A DNA stretch of 44,207 bases from Simkania sp. (GCA_018333475.1 JAGXTH010000019.1:1-44207); one strand, 5' to 3'; positions 26,346 to 34,987 are shown, counted from the first letter of the stretch. Program-made: numbers and translations. Notes: generated by a model not told the origin, from the sequence alone.

Positions 26346-26990
26346 ATGACTACAGGCGGCAATAACCCTCTTCCTAAAGATATCGCCAGACCGGAAAAAG
26401 TTGAGTCTCTGCAACCCGTTGGGGGCAGCGACCAACCCAGTACATCTTTCCAATCTTTAATGAAGGGTGACCAATCGGCGGTGAAAGGCCCTGCTGTCAA
26501 CTCACCTTTTGATTTAGCTCGCACAGGGACACAATCTTTAAGCGCTGTTCCCAGCCTAGCTACCATCCAGACACAGATGGTTCACGCCCAAACGACCTTG
26601 GGAGACCTCAATAATATGTTGTCAACGCAAGGGCTTAAAGTAAAACCCTCAACAAAGTATTTGTTGGGCAGTAAGCTGGGTGATGCTACGCAACAATTAC
26701 GTACTGTGAATGCTAAAGTCGGTGGAGAACCCGTTACTACACCAGAGCCTTCCGACAGCGTCGGTCCTGTTCAGAAATTTCTGGGTTATATATCAGCAGG
26801 ACAAGCAAATCTTGCTGCTGCTCAAAAGAAAGTAGGGGAACTTTCTCAGCAAGGAGATCATATGAACCCCGCTGAGTTTTTACTTGTGCAAGTTAAACTC
26901 AATAAAGCTCAACAACTTCTTGATTATTCCTCTGTCTTACTCAGTAAAGCTGTGGATGATATGAAGACGCTATTCAATGTGCAGCTTTAG
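26346..26990 (+). CDS. CT668-family T3SS protein, SctI inner-rod-like C-terminus
   Basis: 214 residues. The N-terminal 90 are low-complexity and Ser/Gln/Pro-rich, as in secreted T3SS substrates. The C-terminal 60 or so form a helical segment: NPAEFLLVQVKLNKAQQLLD, then YSSVLLSKAVDDMKTLFN and a final VQL. This pattern (P-E-LL-Q-L, then Y-L-S-KAV, then a short hydrophobic end) is that of inner-rod proteins SctI/PrgJ/YscI. It lies where CT668 (DUF5421) lies in Chlamydia. The SctI assignment is inference. Confidence 0.65.
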   Translation: MTTGGNNPLPKDIARPEKVESLQPVGGSDQPSTSFQSLMKGDQSAVKGPAVNSPFDLARTGTQSLSAVPSLATIQTQMVHAQTTLGDLNNMLSTQGLKVKPSTKYLLGSKLGDATQQLRTVNAKVGGEPVTTPEPSDSVGPVQKFLGYISAGQANLAAAQKKVGELSQQGDHMNPAEFLLVQVKLNKAQQLLDYSSVLLSKAVDDMKTLFNVQL

Positions 26991-27133
26991 TCTTTCTTTT
27001 TTCCTTTACCCATTTGGTAAAAATAGACATGAGTTAACGTTAGGTAAAGCTTGAAGAGACCAAGGTAACTACCCCGCTTGCTTTATCTGCTGTGATTGTC
27101 AATGTACATTTACGCCTAACCACGAGATGATGG
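26991..27133 (+). other. Break in the T3SS operon before sctN
   Basis: This 143-bp gap is the largest between sctD and sctQ. A TTTACC/GGTAAA hairpin lies shortly after the CT668-like stop and is followed by AAAATAG. It may end the needle-gene transcript, with sctN-sctO-sctP-sctQ-pkn5 transcribed separately. No clear promoter was recognised. Confidence 0.35.
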
Positions 27134-28447
27134 ATGGAACCTAATTTTGATAAACTACTCAACCATCTTGAAAATCTAGAACTCACTACCGTTCACGGTC
27201 GGATTACAGAAATCTTAGGGATGCTGATCAAAGCCGTCATTCCCCAGGTAAAAATGGGTGAAGTATGTTTGATCAAACGAGAAAATAACGAGCCTTTAAT
27301 GGCTGAAGTGGTCGGTTTTACCAAAGAAGAAGTCTTTCTTTCTCCCCTAGATACCCTTGCTGGTATCGGTCCCTCCTCTGAAGTGATCCCGCTCCGCATG
27401 CCTATGCACATTAAAGTAGGCCCCCAGCTACTCGGGAGAGTACTCAATGGGTTAGGTCAACCCCTTGACATCGCGGAAAAAGGCCCCCTTGAACTCGACC
27501 AAAGCTATTCCATATATAACACACCCCCGGATCCATTAAAACGATCCTTGATCAAAACTCCTATTTCAACAGGGGTTCGTTGCCTCGATGGCGTTCTTAC
27601 CTGTGGTGAAGGGCAACGCGTTGGGATTTTCGCAGCCGCTGGCGGAGGTAAATCCACCTTGCTTGGCATGTTGGCTCGTAACGCCAAAGCAGACGTCAAC
27701 GTGATTTCCCTCATTGGAGAACGCGGTAGAGAACTTCGGGAATTCCTAGAAAATGACTTGGGACCGGAGGGATTAGCACGCTCTGTTGTGATTGTTTCTA
27801 CTTCCGATCAGGCAGCTCAACTACGTTTAAACGCAGCTTATGTAGGAACAGCCATTGCCGAGTACTTCCGCGATCAGGGAAAAAAAGTCATCCTGATGAT
27901 GGATTCAGTTACACGCTTTGCAAGAGCTCTGCGAGAAATTGGCCTTGCGGCTGGGGAGCCTCCTGCACGAGCAGGTTTTACTCCCTCAGTTTTTGCCACT
28001 CTTCCTCGCCTTCTCGAACGCTCTGGTAACTCAGATAAGGGATCCATCACAGCTTTCTATACCATTCTTGTCGCCGGCGATGACATGAACGAACCGGTTT
28101 CCGATGAGGTTCGTTCTATCTTGGATGGTCACATCATTCTTTCAAGCGAGTTAGCAAGACAATACCATTACCCTGCTATCGATGTTCTTGGCTCTGCCAG
28201 CCGTATTATTAGTCATATTATCGACAAGAATCACCTGCAACTAGTCGGTAAAGTACGTGAAGTTCTGGCCAATTACAAAAAAAACGAACTTCTTATCCGC
28301 ATAGGCGAATATAAGCCAGGTTCTGATAAAAACGCGGATTTTGCCATCAAGTATATTGATAAGGTAAATCGTTTCTTAAAGCAGCAAGTCGATGAGCGAT
28401 GCAGCTTCGAAGAAACTCTTCAGCAATTGAACGCCCTCTTTAGATAA
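27134..28447 (+). CDS. sctN: T3SS ATPase SctN
   Basis: The 437-residue hexameric ATPase at the cytoplasmic gate strips chaperones and unfolds substrates. Walker A is [15 protein letters not shown], Walker [21 protein letters not shown], and [10 protein letters not shown] holds the catalytic Glu. The family signature with [12 protein letters not shown] follows. Length and order match CT669. Confidence 0.97.
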   Translation: MEPNFDKLLNHLENLELTTVHGRITEILGMLIKAVIPQVKMGEVCLIKRENNEPLMAEVVGFTKEEVFLSPLDTLAGIGPSSEVIPLRMPMHIKVGPQLLGRVLNGLGQPLDIAEKGPLELDQSYSIYNTPPDPLKRSLIKTPISTGVRCLDGVLTCGEGQRVGIFAAAGGGKSTLLGMLARNAKADVNVISLIGERGRELREFLENDLGPEGLARSVVIVSTSDQAAQLRLNAAYVGTAIAEYFRDQGKKVILMMDSVTRFARALREIGLAAGEPPARAGFTPSVFATLPRLLERSGNSDKGSITAFYTILVAGDDMNEPVSDEVRSILDGHIILSSELARQYHYPAIDVLGSASRIISHIIDKNHLQLVGKVREVLANYKKNELLIRIGEYKPGSDKNADFAIKYIDKVNRFLKQQVDERCSFEETLQQLNALFR

Positions 28448-28452
28448 TTCCT

Positions 28453-28956
28453 ATGGCTTCGCGCTACCCTCTTGAGCAAATTAAGCAAATCAAAGACAAA
28501 CGGCTTCAAGAAGCTGAAAAATTTCTTAGAGAAAAAAAAGAGGCACAACGTAAAGAAGAAGAAAAATTGCGTGTTGTAGAAGAAGAACGTAATGAAATAC
28601 TACAACACCGAGAAGCCAAACTCACACAATTTAGAGAAACCCTTGATGAAGGGACAACTACAGATAAGATCCAACAAATGAAGCAATATCTAAAAGTAGT
28701 TGAAGAAAAACTTAAAGTTAAAGAAGTTAAAGTCCAAGAACAAAAGAAACAAGTAGACCTAGCAATAGCTGCCGTTGAAGCTGCTAGGCTGGAATTGCTT
28801 AAGAAACAGCGTGATGTAGAAAAGCTAGACATTCATCAAAAAGAGTGGGATAAGGAGGTCAAAGCCGCCTTAGAACACAAAGAAACCACTGAAGCGGATG
28901 AAATGGGCGGCGTTTTGCATGAACGCCTTAAACGCAAAAAAAAAAATAACCCTTAG
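28453..28956 (+). CDS. sctO: T3SS central stalk protein SctO
   Basis: 167 residues, almost entirely charged alpha helix: two long antiparallel coiled-coil arms rich in Lys and Glu with a turn near the LDEGTTTD segment. This is the fold of the YscO/FliJ stalk that sits in the ATPase ring. It begins 5 bp after sctN, as CT670 does. Confidence 0.9.
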   Translation: MASRYPLEQIKQIKDKRLQEAEKFLREKKEAQRKEEEKLRVVEEERNEILQHREAKLTQFRETLDEGTTTDKIQQMKQYLKVVEEKLKVKEVKVQEQKKQVDLAIAAVEAARLELLKKQRDVEKLDIHQKEWDKEVKAALEHKETTEADEMGGVLHERLKRKKKNNP

Positions 28957-28965
28957 CCCTTATCT

Positions 28966-30933
28966 ATGTCACAAATCGAACGTCCTCAGGGTCCGAATCC
29001 TACAGATCCTATGAAAGGTAAGGGTGAACGATCTGCCGTTAACCCCAATAGTTTTAGACAATTCATGGTCGAAGAAGTCGGCAAGACCGATGAAGAACAG
29101 ACAAAAAAACAAAAACGCTTTAGGCAAGAAGAAGATATCGAAGATGCAAAACAAGCCATTAACGCAGCACAAACACCCCAAGCAACTCCCATCAGCGATG
29201 TCTCTTCCCCTGCTGAAAAGCAAGCCACAACATCCTCACAGCCCTCAATACCACAAACTGCGGTTCCTGCATCGGGCTCTTATACCCCTGTAACAGCCTT
29301 TAATCCCGCAGACATTGAAAATTATGCTTGGGAAGAAGACCAAAGTTCCACTCAAGTCTCTAAATCTTCTTCGGCTCAACCTCCATCGAGTGCTCAACCT
29401 CCATCGAGTGCTCAACCTCCATCAAGTGCTCAACCTCCATCAAGTGCTCAACCTCCATTATCTCTACCACCACTAGCTCCCCAATCTCAGTTACCGTCTG
29501 CACAACCTTCATCAGAAGGACAACCGCCGCTAGAGGCACAACCTTCCCCCTCTTACCCTAGTTCCTCTTCTGAAAATCCCTATGTTCAGTCAGCTGCTCA
29601 AAGCACCTATGCTTTCATGGATACAGAGCAGTGGGACTCCGAAGCTGAAAACACTCCACCTCCCTCATATTCCACTGACAATACCACTAATTATGCTCAA
29701 TCCTCTACATGGCAAGAGCCCCCCGCTCCTACTCCACAATCCGTAGCTCCCCCTTCTAAGTCTGATGATTCAACAGAAGATCAACCACAATCCTCTACTC
29801 CTCAACCTCAAAAACCTGGTGGTAAACAAAAAAAAGCACTCTCCACAAGCAAAAAACCATCTACCACTGAGGGAACTTCTACTTCATCTAAGCCCTCCTC
29901 TAAAAAAGAAACTGCTGAAAGTATGCCTGCTCCCACAACTAAAACGCCAAAACCACCCGCTGTTAGAACTCCACAAAAAAGCAAGCCTACCATGCTTGCT
30001 AAGGAAGGCAAACCGGAACAAACTCAGCCTGCAGATTTCAAAAAACTGATGGGAGAATCGACTACTACCACAACACCCCAAGGACAAGAACCAACACAAC
30101 CACCGACAACTCCCGACCAGACAGCAAAAGTTCCTCCACTGGCAACTGCTCAGCAACAAACCCCCTCTGAACCTTCTCAGACTCTGTCCCCCGTGGAAAA
30201 AACCTCCCTTGCTAAAGAACAGCCTTTAGTGCAAGGGCAGACACCTACCCCCATGGGTCAAACAGCTTTTTCTCCTGAATTATCCTCTACTAAAAAAGAA
30301 ACTCCGAGTAAACTACCCGGTAAAGCAGAGTCTATTAGAACAGAGGGAACGGAGATTGAAGCTGGGGCAGGTATTGCTTTACCCACCGTCTCACAATCTC
30401 AACCTTCTGGCGAAGGACAAACAGGAGGAGATCAGGGTAAGCCTCCATCGAAAACTCTTCCTATTGAAGGGCCAGGCGATCTCCCTGAACCATTTACGCA
30501 ACACAGCCAAGGAGTTTCTGAGCCAAGCACTCCCACTCCTGTTGGCTCTACTGCTCCTTATGCAGAGCTGAGCATGGAAACCTTAGCTCTTATCGCCAAA
30601 TCCGTTGGGGTTGTATCTGTGATGAAAACCGCAGGAATTACCGAAACATCCATGACTCTAAGCGACCGCGCCTTTGCTGGATCCAAACTTGCAGGCACTA
30701 CTATCACAATTAAGACATTCGATACGGCTCCCGGGCAACTCAACGTTGAATTTTCAGGATCTACTGAAGCTCTTGCCATGATGCAACAAAATTTACCCGC
30801 TCTTATGTCCGCTTTTCAAACAGGCAATTACCACTTTGTCGTAAAACGATGCGATTTCATTTTTCAGCGCAAAGAGGCACCTAAAGAACGCGATGGACAA
30901 CAAGAACGCGACCAACACAATCGAGGAAGTTAA
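28966..30933 (+). CDS. sctP: Enlarged T3SS needle-length regulator SctP (copy 1)
   Basis: A 655-residue protein. The N-terminus (NSFRQFMVEEVGKTDEEQ, then a Lys-rich run) resembles that of the next gene. Residues about 90-520 are a Pro/Ser/Gln/Thr-rich linker including near-perfect PPSSAQ repeats. The C-terminal domain (about 530-640) has the FliK/YscP type III switch look (LAGTTITIKTFDTAPGQLNV then MQQNLPALMSAF). SctP measures needle length and switches export specificity. Chlamydial CT671 is under 300 residues, so the linker here is greatly extended. Its stop overlaps the next start by one base. Confidence 0.8.
   Translation: MSQIERPQGPNPTDPMKGKGERSAVNPNSFRQFMVEEVGKTDEEQTKKQKRFRQEEDIEDAKQAINAAQTPQATPISDVSSPAEKQATTSSQPSIPQTAVPASGSYTPVTAFNPADIENYAWEEDQSSTQVSKSSSAQPPSSAQPPSSAQPPSSAQPPSSAQPPLSLPPLAPQSQLPSAQPSSEGQPPLEAQPSPSYPSSSSENPYVQSAAQSTYAFMDTEQWDSEAENTPPPSYSTDNTTNYAQSSTWQEPPAPTPQSVAPPSKSDDSTEDQPQSSTPQPQKPGGKQKKALSTSKKPSTTEGTSTSSKPSSKKETAESMPAPTTKTPKPPAVRTPQKSKPTMLAKEGKPEQTQPADFKKLMGESTTTTTPQGQEPTQPPTTPDQTAKVPPLATAQQQTPSEPSQTLSPVEKTSLAKEQPLVQGQTPTPMGQTAFSPELSSTKKETPSKLPGKAESIRTEGTEIEAGAGIALPTVSQSQPSGEGQTGGDQGKPPSKTLPIEGPGDLPEPFTQHSQGVSEPSTPTPVGSTAPYAELSMETLALIAKSVGVVSVMKTAGITETSMTLSDRAFAGSKLAGTTITIKTFDTAPGQLNVEFSGSTEALAMMQQNLPALMSAFQTGNYHFVVKRCDFIFQRKEAPKERDGQQERDQHNRGS
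29374..29460 (+). repeat. 18-bp tandem repeat inside sctP copy 1
   Basis: About five in-frame copies of an 18-base unit (GCTCAACCTCCATCGAGT and close variants) begin at 29374, 29392, 29410, 29428 and 29446. They encode repeats of the hexapeptide AQPPSS. Slippage here would lengthen or shorten the linker by six residues without a frameshift. Confidence 0.9.
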
Positions 30934-31571
30934 TGAATTTTATACCGGCCCCAACAATGAGAGAACGTGCCGAATTTTCCACTAGAGACTCTTCTTCACG
31001 TCCTCGTCCAGAGCGTTTCCAAGACTACGTTCAAACTACAGTCGAAAAAACAGAAGATCAGAAACAAAAACGCCCTTCTATTTTTGAGATCGCCTCCGAA
31101 CAAAATGCCCTTGCAGCTCCTCCGCCTCTTTTTTCTTTAACTCCTTGTGCCACGGCACAAGAGTCTTTGACAGTCGGTTCGATAAATCACATTCCTTATG
31201 AATTGCTTGCTGAAATGATCTCCTCCTCTATCACTCATCTCATCTCTAATGGTGACAAAGAAACCTCCATGTACCTCGAAGGAAATTGGTGCCGAGGAAC
31301 TGTGCTCGAAGGAGTTCAAATTGTCATTAAAGAGTTCAGCACTGCCCCTTTAGCCTATAACATCACCCTTCGTTGCTCTCCAACAACTCTACTCTTTCTT
31401 CAACCCCACTTATCCGCTTTAAGTGCTGCCTTGCATCAAGAGAAAAGACCTTATGCAATTCATCACCTTGAAGTAGAGCTTGGCGATACTTCCCAGTTCT
31501 TATTCCATCGCAAATCTGCTCCCGATAATGATCAGCAAAATCCAGGCGATCACAGGGATCAACAAGGTTAA
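30933..31571 (+). CDS. sctP: Second SctP-like protein (copy 2)
   Basis: 212 residues, paralogous to the preceding gene. Near the N-terminus, RFQDYVQTTVEKTEDQKQK parallels copy 1's SFRQFMVEEVGKTDEEQ. In the C-terminal domain, ETSMYLEGNW and VQIVIKEFSTAPLAYNI parallel ETSMTLSDRA and TITIKTFDTAPGQLNV. There is almost no linker. It begins one base inside the end of copy 1 and lies 5 bp before sctQ. It may be the original short ruler or a partner of copy 1. Confidence 0.75.
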   Translation: MNFIPAPTMRERAEFSTRDSSSRPRPERFQDYVQTTVEKTEDQKQKRPSIFEIASEQNALAAPPPLFSLTPCATAQESLTVGSINHIPYELLAEMISSSITHLISNGDKETSMYLEGNWCRGTVLEGVQIVIKEFSTAPLAYNITLRCSPTTLLFLQPHLSALSAALHQEKRPYAIHHLEVELGDTSQFLFHRKSAPDNDQQNPGDHRDQQG

Positions 31572-31576
31572 CACAT

Positions 31577-32836
31577 ATGTCCACTGCACCAAAACTATGG
31601 AAAACTATAGTAGAAGACATCGTCCGAGAAGCAAAACTCATTCCCTTGTGGGGTGAACCGCCTTCTCTAGATTGGCATTCTCTTAATGAACTCCTAAAGA
31701 GAACATTGAATGCTCCAGATTTTGAGGTAAAAACAGGACAAATAGATTGGGTAACTCCAGGGGCCTGGGCAACAGGACTAGGAAGTCAACCTGTAGTCTT
31801 AGCGCTAGAAGCCACTCCTCTTAAAGGTCACTGTTTTTGGGTAACCTCTGCGGAAGAACTCTGCGAGACTAGCACAACATTATTGATCTCAAAAGGACAT
31901 CTTCCTGCACCTGTTAAAAATATTCCCCTTGATTTTCTTAAAGGTTTTTACCGCTTTCTGGCATTGCAGGCGCTTGACGCGCTCTCTCAAATTCATAGTT
32001 TTCCAGGAATCCGCTTCACCCTTTCTAGTGCGCAAGAGGTCCCTCTCACTCTCATGTTGGGTATCGATGTCTCGTTATTCTGCAATAGCCTGAAAAGTTC
32101 CGCCAAACTTCTTGTATCTAGTGAAATGCTCTCCTCTTTTCGCCAGTTCTTTCGCATAGAAGGACGCCCCTCTCTAGATAAAGCATTAGCTTCGAGCATT
32201 GATGTATCCCTCTCTGTTGTGATCGGCAAATCTCGCCTGAATAGGGGCACTTGGAAAGGGTTACATGTCGGTGATTTTCTTATCCTTGACCGCTGCAGTT
32301 ATGATCCTAAAACTCGACAGGGTCAAGCACATCTCTTGTTAGAAGGTAAATCTATAGCCACTTGTACTATTGATAAAACCACCTTGCAAGTATTCAATGA
32401 GCATTTTCATGAGGAGAAACTAATGACAATAGAGGACGATTACCCCGAAGAGGATTTTTCCTCATATGAGCTCCCCCCGGAAGACGATGAGTCCTTCAGC
32501 GAAGAGAACTACGAGGAGGACTTCATCGAAGATGACTCCTCTGCAGAGGCTACAGAGACCAATTTGGAATCTCCTCCTATTGAAAAAGAGCCTCTCCAAG
32601 CTCCCGTAGAAACTCCTTCTTTAACTCAAGAAATTCCCATTACTCTTTCCGTTGAAGTGACTAGACTACGCATGGGTCTTGACAAAGTACTAGCCTTACA
32701 ACCCGGTAATATCATCGATCTATCCGTTTCCGCTGAACAAGGAGTGACACTCATGACCGGAGGTAAAGCAATTGCACGAGGCGAACTCATCCAAATTGGC
32801 GATGCGCTTGGTGTAAAGATCTTAGAATTGGGGTAG
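31577..32836 (+). CDS. sctQ: T3SS cytoplasmic sorting platform protein SctQ
   Basis: A 419-residue protein. The N-terminal region (about 1-280) includes a first SpoA-like domain. A very acidic linker (about 285-345, rich in Asp and Glu) follows. The C-terminal SpoA/SpoA2 domain (about 350-419) contains LSVEVTRLRMGLDKVLALQ and ends in GDALGVKILELG, as in YscQ and FliN. It forms the cytosolic pods and the sorting platform. An internal ATG at 32423 with a strong ribosome-binding site predicts a separate 137-residue C-terminal product. Confidence 0.9.
   Translation: MSTAPKLWKTIVEDIVREAKLIPLWGEPPSLDWHSLNELLKRTLNAPDFEVKTGQIDWVTPGAWATGLGSQPVVLALEATPLKGHCFWVTSAEELCETSTTLLISKGHLPAPVKNIPLDFLKGFYRFLALQALDALSQIHSFPGIRFTLSSAQEVPLTLMLGIDVSLFCNSLKSSAKLLVSSEMLSSFRQFFRIEGRPSLDKALASSIDVSLSVVIGKSRLNRGTWKGLHVGDFLILDRCSYDPKTRQGQAHLLLEGKSIATCTIDKTTLQVFNEHFHEEKLMTIEDDYPEEDFSSYELPPEDDESFSEENYEEDFIEDDSSAEATETNLESPPIEKEPLQAPVETPSLTQEIPITLSVEVTRLRMGLDKVLALQPGNIIDLSVSAEQGVTLMTGGKAIARGELIQIGDALGVKILELG
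32411..32425 (+). promoter_or_regulatory. Internal ribosome-binding site and start within sctQ
   Basis: GAGGAG at 32411-32416 lies six bases before an in-frame ATG at 32423. The predicted product is 137 residues: the acidic linker and the C-terminal SpoA domain. This is better than the signal at the sctQ start itself. It parallels the known internal starts of Yersinia yscQ and Salmonella spaO. Confidence 0.65.
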
Positions 32837-32840
32837 CACA

Positions 32841-34448
32841 ATGCAAGATCCCTCTTTTTACAAACAAGATACTATGCATGAGATATCCCCTCAGCCAGAT
32901 TCTAATACTTCTATTCCGAAACATATCGGGCCTTACCCTATTGAAAGTCTTCTTCACCAAAGTAGAACTAGTCTCCTCTATTTAGGACTTCATCCTGAGA
33001 AAAGAGACCCTATAGCGATTAAAGTGCTCACCCCCCGTTCTATGACCCACCCAGAGTTGATTGCTCATTTTCTCAAGGAAGCTAGCATTATTTCTTTGGC
33101 TGATCATCCAAATATCGTCAAATTATACGGCGAGGGAGAATGGAAAAATGGGCTCTACATCGCAATGGAGTTTATCCAAGGGGTCTCATTAAGACAATTC
33201 ATTATTCAACGTTCACTCACTTTACGGCGCAGTCTGGAGATTATCCTGCAAGCTGCCTATGCTTTGCTCCACCTACATACACACGGCATCATCCATCGAG
33301 ATCTCAAACCAGAAAACATCTTGATCAAAGAAGATGGCGAAGTCAAAGTGATTGATTTTGGTATCGCTCAGCTTTTTGATGAACAGAGTACCAGTCAAGA
33401 AGGCGCCGGAAGAATCATCGGTACGCCTAGCTACATGAGTCCTGAACAAAAAGAAAATCCCCTCAAAGTTTCCCACTCCTCCGACATTTATTCACTAGGC
33501 ATCATTACCTATGAACTTCTCGTAGGAAAGCTTAGCTACGGCATGATAGAACTCTCTGCTATTCCCAAAGGATTCCGACCTATTTTAGAAAAAACCCTCG
33601 CCCCTAGCACTGCAGAACGTTACCAAGACGTTGTGGACTTGATTCATGATATCACAGGCTACTTGAAGTCTGGTGAATGGGAAAAAGATCGTTCAAGTCG
33701 AGACCAACTCAAAGAAAATCTCGAAGCAATCAGAGACGCTAGTCAAATATTAATTCCAACTACACCGCCTGACTGGCCACAAATCGATATAAGTTTTGCC
33801 CGCCGCTCCAGTGTTATACCTCGAGGATTGTTCCTAGATTTCTTTAAATTCCCCAACAACAGTTTTTTTATTCTTCTTGCTGAAACAACGCAGAATGGTC
33901 TAGGTGGGTTGATTGAAACCGGAGCATTAAGAGGTATGTGTAGAGCTCTTATCTCCAGCTCATCTGTTTCTCTAGGAAAACCGTTTGACTCCTTAGATTT
34001 TGTCTCCAAGTTAAATCACCTCATTCTAGAAGAAAAAAGTGAAGAACAGTTTTTTTTCCAATCTCTTCTTTTGGATACATTGCGCGAAGAACTGATCTAT
34101 GTGCCTTGTGGAGCTTGCACTTTATTACATTCCTCCTCGATGGACCGTGAACCTCGTTTTCTTGTAGCTGATAATCCTCCACTAGGAAAAGAAGAACGCA
34201 CTCAGTTTCTTGAAACTGTAGATAATTGGGAAATAGGGGACCTTCTGCTATTGCATACTTTTTCTCCTTTTGCGTCACAACGTGGTGGTGAAGAAGAAAA
34301 AATGCTCTTTGGCAATCTAGTAAAAGCCCATTTAAATCTTGCTATGAGCGTGCAAGCAGAAGCTATTTTGAAAAAAACCCTTCCCTTGCTAACTCCCGAA
34401 CATCGCTCTATGCCCCATGTCCTCATCGAAATGCAGCGTCTTATTTAA
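32841..34448 (+). CDS. pkn5: Ser/Thr kinase Pkn5 with degenerate SpoIIE/PP2C-like C-terminus
   Basis: A 535-residue protein. Residues about 27-285 are a Hanks-type kinase. The glycine-rich loop is degenerate (LLHQSRTSLLY). The ATP lysine K61 (IAIKVL), catalytic IHRDLKPEN (D154), DFG (D172) and GTPSYMSPEQ are present. Residues about 310-535 resemble SpoIIE/RsbU-type phosphatases in order (LFLDFFKFPNNSFFILLAE, LGGLIETGALRGM, YVPCGACTLL, NPPLG, EIGDLLLLHT), but the acidic metal ligands expected in GD-Y-D and GD-S-G-G are missing. It begins 5 bp after sctQ, as CT673 does. There is no membrane segment. Confidence 0.8.
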   Translation: MQDPSFYKQDTMHEISPQPDSNTSIPKHIGPYPIESLLHQSRTSLLYLGLHPEKRDPIAIKVLTPRSMTHPELIAHFLKEASIISLADHPNIVKLYGEGEWKNGLYIAMEFIQGVSLRQFIIQRSLTLRRSLEIILQAAYALLHLHTHGIIHRDLKPENILIKEDGEVKVIDFGIAQLFDEQSTSQEGAGRIIGTPSYMSPEQKENPLKVSHSSDIYSLGIITYELLVGKLSYGMIELSAIPKGFRPILEKTLAPSTAERYQDVVDLIHDITGYLKSGEWEKDRSSRDQLKENLEAIRDASQILIPTTPPDWPQIDISFARRSSVIPRGLFLDFFKFPNNSFFILLAETTQNGLGGLIETGALRGMCRALISSSSVSLGKPFDSLDFVSKLNHLILEEKSEEQFFFQSLLLDTLREELIYVPCGACTLLHSSSMDREPRFLVADNPPLGKEERTQFLETVDNWEIGDLLLLHTFSPFASQRGGEEEKMLFGNLVKAHLNLAMSVQAEAILKKTLPLLTPEHRSMPHVLIEMQRLI

Positions 34449-34459
34449 AGGTTGTCTAA

Positions 34460-34607
34460 GAAGCTGTACTAAAACCTGGTTCAGTCGATTTTCGACCCAA
34501 ATGATTGGAGGGCAATATCGACAAAGGTATATAGCCCCCAATTTTGGAGTCGAAAAGCGGCCAAAATAATCCACAAAAGCGACGAACCCAGGTTTTAGTA
34601 CAGCTTC
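34460..34607 (+). repeat. Complete 148-bp TIR element with TAA target duplication
   Basis: The terminal inverted repeat GAAGCTGTACTAAAACCTGG occurs at 34460-34479 and, inverted, at 34588-34607. TAA directly flanks both ends (34457-34459 and 34608-34610). The interior has a hairpin (GGAGGGC...GCCCCC). There is no coding capacity, so it is a MITE-like element; the TNA target duplication is typical of IS5-family transposition. It begins 11 bp after the pkn5 stop. Confidence 0.9.
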
Positions 34608-34610
34608 TAA

Positions 34611-34987
34611 GAGCCTGTTTAAAATCGACTGAAGCTTAATTTCGAAAAGGTTCTAATGGAGAATACTTTTTTTCATTGCATTTTTGATTAAGATTCATTA
34701 AATCTTTCATCAAGGGTGTGATAGTTCACATACCCATATGCGGTCTGTAGAACAATTCATAGTCCTTGGGATGCAAAGCCCAAGTCCTCACAAAATAACT
34801 TGGGCTATATAGAAGCTAGGAATGGGAACCAAGAGCGTCCGTTCTATCCTACTACGGCTCCAAGCATTAGCAAAGCGGATGGAACACACCTTGTATAACA
34901 TGGCCTAGGAAAGCGAGCTAAAAAACTCCATGACTGGACCCTAACAGGTACAATAGGAGTAGCAAAGCTCTTTGCTTTTGAACACTT
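34611..34987 (+). other. Structured, gene-free region upstream of the 336-residue gene
   Basis: No open frame of note. AAAATCGACTGAA at 34621-34633 repeats an internal piece of the TIR element. Several local hairpins are visible: CTTGGG/CCCAAG around 34776-34793, and GTTCTATCC/GGATGGAAC around 34842-34884 (nine pairs with one wobble). It may be a long structured leader or an untyped small RNA. I found no match by eye to tmRNA, RNase P, 6S or SRP RNA. Confidence 0.35.

Noticed and set aside
28969-30159. Several long antisense frames opposite sctP copy 1
   Set aside because: Low-complexity, Pro/Ser-rich coding sequence commonly leaves open shadow frames; they are Cys/Phe/Ser-rich without features.
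34611-34987. Possible SRP RNA, 6S RNA or tmRNA
   Set aside because: None of the conserved core sequences of these RNAs could be found, so only local hairpins are reported.
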